Source: Verrucomicrobia bacterium LW23
Lineage (GTDB): Bacteria > Verrucomicrobiota > Verrucomicrobiia > Methylacidiphilales > UBA1321
DNA: 64,000 nucleotides
Reading direction: 5' to 3'
Assembly: GCA_003054695.1 (NCBI GenBank)
Contig: QAZA01000039.1
Location: 124,001-188,000 of the forward strand
A program made the position numbers and the translations under genes. Shown in pieces: positions 42,113 to 50,690 of this stretch (position 1 is the first letter of the stretch; the number at the start of each line of letters is the position of its first letter). The notes below the pieces were generated by a model, which ran no database searches, was not told where the DNA came from, and was given only the letters and a program-made list of their open reading frames with translations.

Positions 42113-44326
42113 ATGAAAACCGTCCTCTTTGTCTGTACCGGTAACATCTGTCGCAGCCCCATGGCCCACGGCCTGTTTCAGGAGCTCGTCAAGGGCGCCG
42201 ATTTCGAGGTGATCTCGGCCGGTATTGGCGCGATGACCGGGCAGCATCCCAGCCCGCACTCGGTCGACGCCATGGACGAAATCGGCCTGGACATCAGCAT
42301 GCTGCGCAGCAAGCCCATCACTGCGGAGATGGTGCGCCGCGCGGACTACATTTTTGTTATGACCTACGGGCATCTGGACAGCATGCTGCTTCTCTTCCCC
42401 TACGCGGCGGAGAAGACGTTCCTGCTGCGCGAGTTTGAGACGCATCTGCCCGCCATGGAGCGCGAGGTGAGCGACCCAATCGGTCAGTCGCTGGACACCT
42501 ACCGCTATTGCCGCGACCAGATCCGCGAGGCGCTGCCGGGCATTCTGGAGCACATTATTGGCAGCGGCCAGGCGCTGGAGCAGGCGCGCGGCGGCCAGGG
42601 GCGATCCGGCGCGCTGGCTCGTATCTCCATCGCGGCGGACCACTCCGGCGTGGAGCTCAAGCAGGGCCTTATTCAATACCTGGCCGGCGCCGGCTACGCG
42701 GGCGACGACTTTGGCACCTACACCACCGTGCCGGTGGACGCCACCGACTACGCCCTGCGCGCCGCCCAAACCGTCAGCCAGGGCGAGGCCGATTACGCCA
42801 TCCTCATTTGCCGCACCGGCATGGCCATGGCTGTGGCCGCCAATAAACTCCCTGGCGTGCGTGCCGTTACTGTATATAGTACAGACATGGCACGGCAGGC
42901 CCGCGAACTGCTCGACGCCAATGTACTGTGCCTGCCCGCGCGCGACATGAAGGTGCGCCGTGCAAAAGAAATCCTCGAAACCTGGCTGCGCACAGCCTAT
43001 CATGAATCCTCGCCCTACGACGGGCTTTTTGACACCATGGACACGCACACACGCCCCGATACCGACGCCTCCGCCTCTTCCTCCACCCGCCCCAGCCTGC
43101 AGGAGTCTGATCCGCAGATCTTCAAGCTCATTCAGGAGGAGAACGACCGTCAGCGCGATAACATCGAACTTATTGCGAGCGAGAACTTTACCAGCCGCGC
43201 CGTGATGGAGGCCCAGGGGTCCTGCTTTACCAACAAATACGCCGAGGGCTACCCCGGCAAGCGCTGGTACGGCGGCTGCGAGTATGCTGACGGCGTGGAG
43301 CAACTGGCGATCGACCGCGCGAAGGAACTTTTTGGCGCCGAGTACGCCAACGTGCAGCCGCACAGCGGCAGCCAGGCTAACATGGCCGTCTATTTTGCGC
43401 TTATCAAGCCCGGCGACACCATCCTGACGATGGACCTGAGCCACGGCGGCCACCTTACCCACGGCCATCAGGCCAACTTCTCCGGCAAGCTTTTTAACGT
43501 GGTGCACTACGGCGTAAGCCCCGAGACGGAAGTGCTGGATTACGACGCGATTGCCAAGCAGGCGCTCGAAGTCCGCCCCCGCATGATTACCGCCGGCGCC
43601 AGCGCGTACTCCCGCGTCATCGACTGGGCGCGCCTGCGCCAGATTGCGGATTCCGTCGGCGCGTATCTCTTTGTGGATATGGCCCATATCGCCGGCCTCG
43701 TGGCCGCGGGCGTGCATCCCACGCCTCTGCCCCACGCGCACGTCGTCACCACCACCACGCACAAAACGCTCCGCGGCCCCCGCGCCGGCCTGATTTTGAG
43801 CGCCACGCAGGAGTTCGCCAAGGCCATCGACGCGCAGGTCTTCCCCGGCTGCCAGGGCGGCCCGCTCATGCACGTCATCGCCGCAAAGGCGGTCTGTCTG
43901 GCGGAGGCGCTGCGCCCCGAGTTTAAGGCCTACCAGCAACAGGTAGCCAACAACGCCAAGGCGCTTGCCGAAGGCATGAAGCACCACGGCTTCCGCATCG
44001 TCTCCGGCGGCACCGAAAACCACCTGATGCTTGTGGACCTGCAGCCCAAGGGCCTGACGGGCAAGGACGTGCAGATCCTCCTCGACTCCGTGGGCATTAC
44101 CGTCAACAAGAACGCGATTCCCTTCGACAAGCAGTCCCCCTTCAAGGCCGGCGGTATCCGCCTCGGCACCCCTGCGGTAACCACGCGCGGCATGAAGGAA
44201 GACGAGATGTTCGACATCGCCTCGCTCATCAACAAGGCCATCATCGGCAAGGACGACCCCGCGACCCTGGACCAGGTCCGCGCCGCCGTCCGCGAGATGA
44301 CCGCGCGCTTTGGGCTGCCTTACTAG
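42113..44326 (+). CDS. glyA: Fusion: LMW protein tyrosine phosphatase / RpiB-like / serine hydroxymethyltransferase
   Basis: 737 residues in one uninterrupted frame. Residues 1-150 are a low-molecular-weight tyrosine phosphatase: P-loop CTGNICRS (Cys8, Arg14) and SDPIG with the general acid Asp121. Residues 170-297 match ribose-5-phosphate isomerase B ([42 protein letters not shown]) with the nucleophile-position Cys233, but the usual CGTG is CRTG and the RpiB His near 265 is Leu. Residues 328-737 are a full serine hydroxymethyltransferase: [30 protein letters not shown] with PLP lysine K551. SHMT makes glycine and methylene-THF from serine. The ATG at 43037 could give free SHMT but has no ribosome binding site. 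Regulation by phosphatase or sugar-phosphate binding is only inference. Confidence 0.93.
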   Translation: MKTVLFVCTGNICRSPMAHGLFQELVKGADFEVISAGIGAMTGQHPSPHSVDAMDEIGLDISMLRSKPITAEMVRRADYIFVMTYGHLDSMLLLFPYAAEKTFLLREFETHLPAMEREVSDPIGQSLDTYRYCRDQIREALPGILEHIIGSGQALEQARGGQGRSGALARISIAADHSGVELKQGLIQYLAGAGYAGDDFGTYTTVPVDATDYALRAAQTVSQGEADYAILICRTGMAMAVAANKLPGVRAVTVYSTDMARQARELLDANVLCLPARDMKVRRAKEILETWLRTAYHESSPYDGLFDTMDTHTRPDTDASASSSTRPSLQESDPQIFKLIQEENDRQRDNIELIASENFTSRAVMEAQGSCFTNKYAEGYPGKRWYGGCEYADGVEQLAIDRAKELFGAEYANVQPHSGSQANMAVYFALIKPGDTILTMDLSHGGHLTHGHQANFSGKLFNVVHYGVSPETEVLDYDAIAKQALEVRPRMITAGASAYSRVIDWARLRQIADSVGAYLFVDMAHIAGLVAAGVHPTPLPHAHVVTTTTHKTLRGPRAGLILSATQEFAKAIDAQVFPGCQGGPLMHVIAAKAVCLAEALRPEFKAYQQQVANNAKALAEGMKHHGFRIVSGGTENHLMLVDLQPKGLTGKDVQILLDSVGITVNKNAIPFDKQSPFKAGGIRLGTPAVTTRGMKEDEMFDIASLINKAIIGKDDPATLDQVRAAVREMTARFGLPY

Positions 44327-44334
44327 AGCGGTCT

Positions 44335-44575
44335 CAGTACGCGTGTAGGCACGGCAGCCTCTGAAGCGCCACAGGCGCGAAAGCCTATAGCTCAGGGCGT
44401 AAGCCCTGGGTACGGATGAAAATCAGTAGCGTTCTGTAGGAGCGCAACGTGATCAGGTAAAGCTGTTGCGTCCCTACAGGACGCGATCACTTTGCGACTT
44501 ACCCAGGGCTTACGCCCTGGGCTATAGGCTTTCGCGCCTGTGGCGCTTCGGAGCGCTGCCGTGCCGTACTGAAAA
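44335..44575. repeat. Composite inverted repeat downstream of the fusion gene
   Basis: Outer arms about 44335-44412 and 44499-44572 are near-exact reverse complements, including 'gcgcgaaagcctatag' and 'cagggcgtaagccctggg'. Inside is a second hairpin with 'ctgtaggagcgcaa' opposite 'ttgcgtccctacag'. Almost the whole 330-base gap is this element plus the terminator. Confidence 0.88.
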
Positions 44576-44601
44576 AGCTCTGATTGTAAAGTGTAGCGTA
44601 C

Positions 44602-44642
44602 AAGCCGGTTGCCACGTTACGTGGCAACCGGCTTTCTGTTTT
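44602..44642 (+). terminator. Rho-independent terminator of the SHMT fusion gene
   Basis: A perfect 14-bp stem (arms 44602-44615 and 44621-44634, aagccggttgccac) with a five-base loop is followed by tctgtttt on the plus strand. It ends plus-strand transcription after the composite repeat. Confidence 0.75.
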
Positions 44643-44658
44643 CAGTTTGCCTGGCAGC

Positions 44659-45399
44659 CTACACGGCCTCGCGGCGATGGAGTTCGGCGATCTGCTCGCC
44701 GGTCAGCGCGACGTCGTACACGGCCAGGCCGCCGAGGAGGCCGGTGTACCAGTTGCCGATGAGGCCGCTGCGATCGACCGCCGCCACGGTGAAATCTGAT
44801 CCGCCGGGGCCGCCGTTGTTGATGGCACAGGGCCAGAAGTAGGGGTTAAGGCCGGGCCGTTCGTCCCACCGGCCATCCAGGTAGGCGCGGGCCCAGATGC
44901 CGTCGAACGTAAAGGCGGCGTGGTGCCACTGGCCCAGGGCAACGGGGGAGGCGCCGATAGCGGCCTCCATGCAGTATTTGTAGCCGGGGCTGGGCGCGCC
45001 GGTGCTGCTGAGGTGGCCGCACACCTGCTGGTTGCTGTCCCAGATTTTAAGGTTGAGGAACAGGCAGTACTGGCGGCTTTTGTGGGTCTCGTTCCACATA
45101 CCGGCCACTGCCTCGCACTCACCGTTCGATTTTTGCGTGCGCTTAACCCAGGCTACCACAGTAACGCGCGCATTTGGGCCGTGCAGGTTCAGCTCCGGGC
45201 AGTCCTCGCGGCGGATGCGCAGCCACTGGCCCTCTTTGATCTCCGCGGCGAAGGGGCCGCACCCTTTGACGCCGCCCTCCACGCGGGCAATCGGCCCGGC
45301 CTGCTCGATAAGGGAGTACGCGTAGCGCCCCGATGACTGACGCGGTTCGCCCGCCGGTTCCTGAAACGTCCAGCGGCAAAGTGGCTGTGGGATGTCCAT
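44659..45399 (-). CDS. LamG/concanavalin A-like domain protein
   Basis: 246 residues, a jelly-roll LamG-like fold: RVTVVAWVKR, LGQWHHAAFTFDGIWARAYLDGRWDE and LGGLAVYDVALTGEQIAELH are the characteristic strands and terminal motif of LamG_3 domains. No signal peptide is visible, which is odd since most LamG proteins are exported, so it may act in the cytoplasm or be exported in another way. ATG 45399 chosen; 45414 also possible. Many cysteines (C39, C61-type) could form disulfides if exported. Confidence 0.78.
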   Translation of the reverse strand: MDIPQPLCRWTFQEPAGEPRQSSGRYAYSLIEQAGPIARVEGGVKGCGPFAAEIKEGQWLRIRREDCPELNLHGPNARVTVVAWVKRTQKSNGECEAVAGMWNETHKSRQYCLFLNLKIWDSNQQVCGHLSSTGAPSPGYKYCMEAAIGASPVALGQWHHAAFTFDGIWARAYLDGRWDERPGLNPYFWPCAINNGGPGGSDFTVAAVDRSGLIGNWYTGLLGGLAVYDVALTGEQIAELHRREAV

Positions 45400-45414
45400 G
45401 GCGCATGTGTACAT

Positions 45415-45833
45415 GGTGTAGGTTGCATTCGCAACGATATTTGGGCGGGAGGGGGAGAGTGTTTAACCACGAAGCACACGAAGCACACGAAATTTCGGAG
45501 GGGACGAAAGGGGGAGCGAGAGAGATACAGCAGAAATGGCGACAGGATTCCCCCATCCCCCCTTGGCGGCTTTTTCCCCTTTAGCGTGAAATAATCTGTT
45601 ATTTCCGAGTCTGTGGGGAACGGAGCAGAGTTTATCACGCTAAGGGGGACAAAGCCGCTAAGGGGTATGGGGAGTCCCCTCGTCCTGTCCCCATTGGCGA
45701 TATCCCTCCCCCGCTCCCCTTTCGTCCCCTCCGTAAATTCCGTGTGCTTCGTGGTTAAATCCTACCCTTTTCCCCTCTGCCTGCAGCCGGGCGGTGCTTT
45801 TGCCTTTTCTGTCGCGTTGCGGCGCGATACAAC
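45415..45833. other. Nested inverted-repeat region
   Basis: This 419-base gap between divergent genes is filled by repeats: family B arms at the outside and a third family in the middle, described below. Promoters of both flanking genes must lie in the narrow flanks. Confidence 0.65.
45455..45770. repeat. Nested palindrome: family B arms around family C arms
   Basis: Outer arms are 'aaccacgaagcacacgaagc' style at 45463-45525 and its reverse complement at 45712-45765 ('cctccgtaaattccgtgtgc'). Between them 45556-45590 reads 'ccccttggcggctttttccc' and its near-reverse-complement 'aagccgctaagggg' with 'cacgctaagggggacaaagc' covers 45632-45665. So one palindrome has been inserted within, or assembled inside, another. 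Confidence 0.8.
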
Positions 45834-48800
45834 ATGTCGACCATGCTGAAGAACTCGCGCTGGGTGCTGCTTTTGTGTTGTGCGCTGACGCTGCTGCTTC
45901 AGCTTTACCTGTGCTTCTTTTTTAACGAGGGCGACCTGCTGCCCTCGCGGGGCGACCACAACCCGGCCACTATCTTCAAGTGGCGCTTTGACTTCCCGCC
46001 CGAAGGCTTTTTTAGCCGCGACTACTGGCTGGGCAATGGCAACCTGCCCGTGGGGCTGGATCCCCTCTCCCTGATGGCGTGGCTTCCCACGCACTTCTTC
46101 TTTAGCTGCAGCTTTGGCGTATGGGCGGTGGCGCTCATTTTGGGCGTGTACCGCCTGTGCCGGGAGGTGGGGCTGCGCCGCGAGGTAGCCGCCCTTGCGG
46201 GCCTGTTTCTGGCCTGGCAGGGCGATTACCTGGGCTTTGTGCGTCCGGGCCACTACGGTAATGCGCCGCAGTGGGCGCTGGTGCCGTGGATGTTTTGGCT
46301 GGCCCTGCGCGCCATCCGTTCGGAGCCCGATCGGGCGGGCTTCCTGGGCCTCTCCTGGCGCAGCTGGTATGCGGCCGCGCTGTGCGGCGGCGCGGCAGGC
46401 GCCATCGTCTCGCTGGCGGTGGATCGCGGCAGCCTTTTTACCGTGCTGCTGGCCGCCATGCTGGGCTGGGAGGCGCTGCGCCGCAATCGCGCGGGCGAAG
46501 CCGGGCAATGCTGGCAGCCCCTGAAGGCGCTGGTGGTGATTGTGGTGGTGTCCGTGCTGATTGCCGCGCCGATGATGGCCTCCACCTGGAAGCTCAGCGG
46601 CTCCGACTCCATCCTGGGCGACAGCGACGACCCCGCCTCGCGCTATGCCTGGGCCACCACCTACTCGTTCCCGCCGGAGGAGGTGATTACCTACGTGGTG
46701 CCGGGCTTTATGGGCTGGGCCACCGCGCACCCCGGCGGGCCGTACTGGGGGCGCATCGGCCGGGTGGATTCGCTTCAATCCGGGCAAGAGATCCCCAACT
46801 TCTCGCTGGGCACGGCGGTTATCGGCACCATCCCGTTTGCGTTTGCCATGCTGGGCTTCTTTCTGCTGTGGCTGCGGCGCGATCGCAACGGCAACGCGGC
46901 CATGCGACGCGATCTGGATGTCGCCGACCCGCGCGCCGTGCACCTTGCGTGGTTTTTTGCCGTGGCGGCGATTGTGACGCTGCTGCTCTCCATGGGCAAG
47001 TACACGCCGCTGCACGGGCTGTACTATCAGCTGCCGTATCAGGAAAACTGGCGCAATCCCATCAAGTTTCTGGCGCCGTTTAACTTTTGCGTCGTGTTTG
47101 TGGCGGCGATTGGGCTGCAGTGGGTGGCCGCCCTCATCGCGCGTCGCAATGCGCTGCCGCTGCCGGCGCCGGAGTCCGACCCGGGCGAGATGCTGCGCGA
47201 GCACAACCAGCGGATGCACGAGCAGGACGAGGCGAAAGCCGCCCCCGGCACCGCCGCGCCAAAGCGGCGCGAGCTGGAGCCCGATTCGCGGGACTCGGAG
47301 GTTATCGCGGCGATCAAGAGCTATTTTCTGGAGGCCCAGCCGGTGATGCGTTTTGCGATGGGCCTGACGGGTGCCCTTGTGGCGCTGTTTGTGGCTTTTT
47401 TGCTGCCCGGCTCGGTGGCGCTCTCCGGCCTGCTGGGGGCGGAGGGCTACTCCCCGGAGGCGATTGTGGCCGCACTGGCCAACGTGCGCGCCACGCTGCT
47501 GATGGCCGGCGTGCAGGCGGCGGTGATGCTTTCCGCGCTGCATATCGGCCTCTACCCGGAGCGGTGGCGCGGGCTGGAGATCACCAATCCGTCCATCCGG
47601 CAGGGGCTGGAGTGGTCCCTGGCGCCGGCCAACCGCGTCGCGGCGTGCCTGATGCTGGCGGGTGTGGCGGGTATGTTTCAAATGGCCTGGGTGCTGCAGC
47701 AAAACATTCAGGGCAGCACATGGAAGGAGCTCGTCGACACCAACGGCATGGTGGAGCTCTCGAAGAAAGATCCTGTCGTCCACCGCGTGGCCATTTTGGG
47801 CGGCGATAACATGGGCCTGCGTACGGATCTGCTGAACTACATGTTTCCCTCGCACGGCGTGGCGACGGCTGATACCGCGGCCGTTTCCCGCACCCCGCGC
47901 GATTACGCGGCGTATAACGAGGCGATCAAGGAGAACCCGGTGCGCCATTACTTCCTGGCCGGCGTCAAGTACGTATTTGGCCAGCGGGAGGCGCTGGACG
48001 CGCTGATGGGCTCGGACATGTTTCAGCAGCAGAACAAGATTGTGGGATCGCCCTACACCTTTGGCCTGCCGCAGGGCCCGGGCCTGAATCCCCTGCTGTA
48101 CCATGCCGTTGCGCTGGAGGACTTTATGGCCAAGGTGACGCTGGTGCCCGGCATCGAAGTGTACGAACAGGAGCCCGTGCTGCTGGCCCGGCTCGTCGAC
48201 GCGCGGTGGAACCCGCGCAGCACGGCGTTGATGCTGAATCGCGAAGCTGCGCGCCTGCCCCAGGAAATGCTGCAGAGCATGCGCCGCGTCCCCGTGCTAA
48301 TCCCCGGGCAAACGCCCCCGCCCCCGCCGTCCATCGCCATGCCGCGCGGGACAAAGCCGAAAGCGGCCCCGACAGCGCCCGCCACCGGTGCACCCACGCC
48401 CGCGACCGCGCCCGAGATCCCAGGCGCGACAAACCCAGGCGCGACAAACGCGACCGACACAAGCGTGCCACAGGCGGAGAAGCCGGCGGAATCGCCCGCC
48501 GCACCCGCGGCGACAAACGAGCCGATAGCCCCGCATGCGGAGACGAACGGCGCGCCGGTGCCGGATCTCTCCTCCACCAACGCGCCCGCCCAGGGGGGCG
48601 GCGGGGGACATGGCGAGAGCAATGACTTCTCGCCCACAGTCCCCGCCTCCGCACCCACCACGCTGCCGCGGCCTGCCGCCACTCCGGGCAGCCTCCTGCC
48701 CGCGCCGCCTCCGCCGCCTCCGGCCAGTGCGGCGCCGGCCGGCACCAACGCGCCGTCGCCGGGCACTGGCTCCCTTACCGCAACCGGCGCCACCAACGCG

Positions 48801-49256
48801 CCCGCCCCGCCCGCGGACACGACACCGCGCCTGGGCGACAGGACAGGCGCCGGCAAGGCAAAGCTGCTGCGCTTTGACCAGCACGTTACCGCCTTTGAAG
48901 CCGAAACGACCGCGCCCACCCTTGCCGTGGTTAACGACCACTTTGAGGACGAGTGGAAGGCCACCGTCAACGGCCAGCCCGTCACCATCGTGCGCGTCAA
49001 CGCCATCATGATCGGCATCCCGCTGCCCGCCGGCAAGGCAACCGTGGAGCTGCGGTACGCCCCCAACGCCACGCCCGTGTGGCTTGGCCTCGGCGCCTGG
49101 ATGGCCCTGCTTGCCGGCGGCGCCGCCGTTCTCCTTGCCGCCGGGCTGCGCCCCTACCGCTCCGCCCCGAGCGGGCCCGGGGCGGCGTCGGAGAGCGTAG
49201 CGTCCGGCACGCTGGCCGCGTCCTCCAAAGTCGCAAAGAAGCAGAAGCGGCGCTGA
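45834..49256 (+). CDS. YfhO-like polytopic membrane protein
   Basis: 1140 residues. Roughly 12 membrane helices in the first ~600 residues, starting at VLLLCCALTLLLQLYLCFFF, with the segment FLAPFNFCVVFVAAIGLQWVAALI and large outward loops. The C-terminal domain (about 1010-1110; VVNDHFEDEWKATVNGQPVTIVRVNAIMIGIPLPAGKATVELRYAP, shown in part) is the beta domain typical of YfhO/GT-C-like proteins, followed by a last helix. Family members are implicated in sugar transfer to envelope polymers. A 190-residue Pro/Ala/Thr insert (about 815-1005) with repeated TNAP motifs interrupts the protein. Donor and acceptor unknown. Confidence 0.75.
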   Translation: MSTMLKNSRWVLLLCCALTLLLQLYLCFFFNEGDLLPSRGDHNPATIFKWRFDFPPEGFFSRDYWLGNGNLPVGLDPLSLMAWLPTHFFFSCSFGVWAVALILGVYRLCREVGLRREVAALAGLFLAWQGDYLGFVRPGHYGNAPQWALVPWMFWLALRAIRSEPDRAGFLGLSWRSWYAAALCGGAAGAIVSLAVDRGSLFTVLLAAMLGWEALRRNRAGEAGQCWQPLKALVVIVVVSVLIAAPMMASTWKLSGSDSILGDSDDPASRYAWATTYSFPPEEVITYVVPGFMGWATAHPGGPYWGRIGRVDSLQSGQEIPNFSLGTAVIGTIPFAFAMLGFFLLWLRRDRNGNAAMRRDLDVADPRAVHLAWFFAVAAIVTLLLSMGKYTPLHGLYYQLPYQENWRNPIKFLAPFNFCVVFVAAIGLQWVAALIARRNALPLPAPESDPGEMLREHNQRMHEQDEAKAAPGTAAPKRRELEPDSRDSEVIAAIKSYFLEAQPVMRFAMGLTGALVALFVAFLLPGSVALSGLLGAEGYSPEAIVAALANVRATLLMAGVQAAVMLSALHIGLYPERWRGLEITNPSIRQGLEWSLAPANRVAACLMLAGVAGMFQMAWVLQQNIQGSTWKELVDTNGMVELSKKDPVVHRVAILGGDNMGLRTDLLNYMFPSHGVATADTAAVSRTPRDYAAYNEAIKENPVRHYFLAGVKYVFGQREALDALMGSDMFQQQNKIVGSPYTFGLPQGPGLNPLLYHAVALEDFMAKVTLVPGIEVYEQEPVLLARLVDARWNPRSTALMLNREAARLPQEMLQSMRRVPVLIPGQTPPPPPSIAMPRGTKPKAAPTAPATGAPTPATAPEIPGATNPGATNATDTSVPQAEKPAESPAAPAATNEPIAPHAETNGAPVPDLSSTNAPAQGGGGGHGESNDFSPTVPASAPTTLPRPAATPGSLLPAPPPPPPASAAPAGTNAPSPGTGSLTATGATNAPAPPADTTPRLGDRTGAGKAKLLRFDQHVTAFEAETTAPTLAVVNDHFEDEWKATVNGQPVTIVRVNAIMIGIPLPAGKATVELRYAPNATPVWLGLGAWMALLAGGAAVLLAAGLRPYRSAPSGPGAASESVASGTLAASSKVAKKQKRR

Positions 49257-49285
49257 GAGTGCCGGCCTTCCTCCCTCCCCGGAGC

Positions 49286-49354
49286 GTACGACCCCGACGC
49301 GGGGCGTATCCCACTGTTGCGCAAAGGGATACAGCCTGCGTTGGGGCTGTTCGG
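49286..49354. repeat. Solo copy of the inner palindrome of the 16.0-kb element
   Basis: The palindrome 'cgaccccgacgcggggcgta' with its opposite arm 'tacagcctgcgttggggctg' matches the inner unit at 16012-16078 with about 80 percent identity by eye, including the central 'gcgcaaagggat' spacer. It lies right after the YfhO-like gene. Confidence 0.75.
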
Positions 49355-49414
49355 AGGGCGGGCGACGCTTTGCCCGGATATCTAGTGTACTGAATCAGAC
49401 GTAGATATCGTAAG

Positions 49415-49530
49415 TTCCGTTTCGCCCCTTTGTGTCTTCGTGTCTTTGTGGTTAATGTTCCCCCTCCTCTCTGCTTCTCTGCGAAAATGGGAATGGGGAT
49501 TAATTAACCACAAAGACACGAAGACCGGCA
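49415..49530. repeat. Dispersed inverted repeat, family A
   Basis: Arms 'cgcccctttgtgtcttcgtg' (left) and 'aaccacaaagacacgaagac' (right) with a ~50-base unique spacer. The best-conserved family A copy in the window, between the YfhO-like and PAP2 genes. Confidence 0.85.
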
Positions 49531-49631
49531 GCGGCCTGCTTTGTCGGGGCGAGCGGGCATTGCTTTTCCGGAAGCCTCTGGTAGCGTGGTGGGGCTTGCG
49601 CTGTGTGGTTTGACATCTCGCACCCTCGCGC

Positions 49632-50519
49632 GTGTCCTTTCCTATGCTTACCTCATCCCCCGCCAGTACCGCTGCCGATTCCGTTGCTGCCGACATCCCC
49701 GCCGCCGCCGCCGCGGTGCCCAACGCCGGATCGGGTGGAGCGCTTCGCCATACGGCCCGGCGCCGTTGGCGGCCGCGCACGGCGTGGATTCTGACTCTGC
49801 GGCCGTCGCTGTTCTTTGCGGTACTGGGCGCTACGCTGGTGCTTATCGCGTTTCAGCTAGACGACTGGGTGTTTGCCCACCTTTACAAAAACAATCCGCT
49901 TTACCCCGACACCACCGCTTCGGACGCCGAAATCGCCGCAAACACGTTGCATCGCGACCACCTGATGGAGCTGGTGAGCCTTTACGGCGACTGGTGGGGC
50001 CTGATGGTTGGCTGCGCGCTGGTGCTTGCCGTTACCTGCACGGTGCGCTTCCCCCGCTGGCGCACCGTGGCGCGCGTGGTGGCGGCCATGATGCTGACCT
50101 CCACACTGGCCGGGGCTGCGAGCAACGGCGTGCGGCTTATCTCGTGCCGTGCGCGCCCCACCAGCCAGGTGGAGCCCGGATTCTATCCGCTTTACAATGG
50201 CAAGGAGCGGGCGATTTTTCGCCACGCATACAGCAGTTTCCCCAGCGGCCATGCGGCGACGGCGGCCGGGCTGTTTACGCTCGCGCTCATCCTCAACTGG
50301 CGGCTGGGGCTGCTGATGTTTGCCGTGCCGCTTATCGTGTCGTGGTCGCGCCTGTATTTTGGGGTGCATCATCTTTCAGATGTTGTTGCCTCCCAGGTGG
50401 TTGCCTTTTTTGTAGCGGCGTGGGTGTGGACGTATGCGATGCCGTGGCTGCGTGCTCGCTACACGTTGTGGTGGTGCGGTCGCAAACCGCTGCAGGCGCA
50501 GCGGCTGCCTTCGGGATGA
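49632..50519 (+). CDS. PAP2-superfamily membrane phosphatase
   Basis: 295 residues with five to six membrane helices. The three PAP2 motifs are present: an RxxxxxxRP-type first motif (RLISCRARP), SSFPSGHA, and SRLYFGVHHLSDV (SRxxxxxHxxxD). Catalytic His in the PSGH and SRxxxxxH motifs are intact. Likely dephosphorylates a lipid pyrophosphate or phosphatidate at the membrane (undecaprenyl pyrophosphate and phosphatidate are common substrates). A ~50-residue Ala-rich N-terminal tail precedes the first helix. ATG 49632 or 49644. Confidence 0.9.
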   Translation: MSFPMLTSSPASTAADSVAADIPAAAAAVPNAGSGGALRHTARRRWRPRTAWILTLRPSLFFAVLGATLVLIAFQLDDWVFAHLYKNNPLYPDTTASDAEIAANTLHRDHLMELVSLYGDWWGLMVGCALVLAVTCTVRFPRWRTVARVVAAMMLTSTLAGAASNGVRLISCRARPTSQVEPGFYPLYNGKERAIFRHAYSSFPSGHAATAAGLFTLALILNWRLGLLMFAVPLIVSWSRLYFGVHHLSDVVASQVVAFFVAAWVWTYAMPWLRARYTLWWCGRKPLQAQRLPSG

Positions 50520-50690
50520 TTTAAGTGTCGCATGGGATGTGCCTTTCTGTATAATACCTGCTACGCCGCGTTATGGTTTTGTTCGCTAAACCATAAGTTT
50601 CGCTCATTTGCTGTTGCCAAAGGCGTGGGGACCCCATAAATCTGGTGCCAGATACCCCGCCGCGCCGTGCGGCACAACTCTTCTCACTCT

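Noticed and set aside
41963-44023. A 686-codon open frame antisense to the phosphatase/RpiB/SHMT gene
   Set aside because: It overlaps conserved catalytic motifs on the other strand and its product has no recognisable domain. GC-rich codon third positions keep the antisense frame open.
43037-44326. Separate SHMT gene starting at the internal ATG
   Set aside because: No ribosome binding site precedes it, no stop codon separates it from the RpiB-like part, and the linker is continuous, so I annotate a single fusion. Proteomics could overturn this.
45762-48104. A 780-codon antisense frame opposite the YfhO-like gene
   Set aside because: Arg/Gln/His-rich translation with no domain; the plus-strand frame has membrane helices and family motifs.
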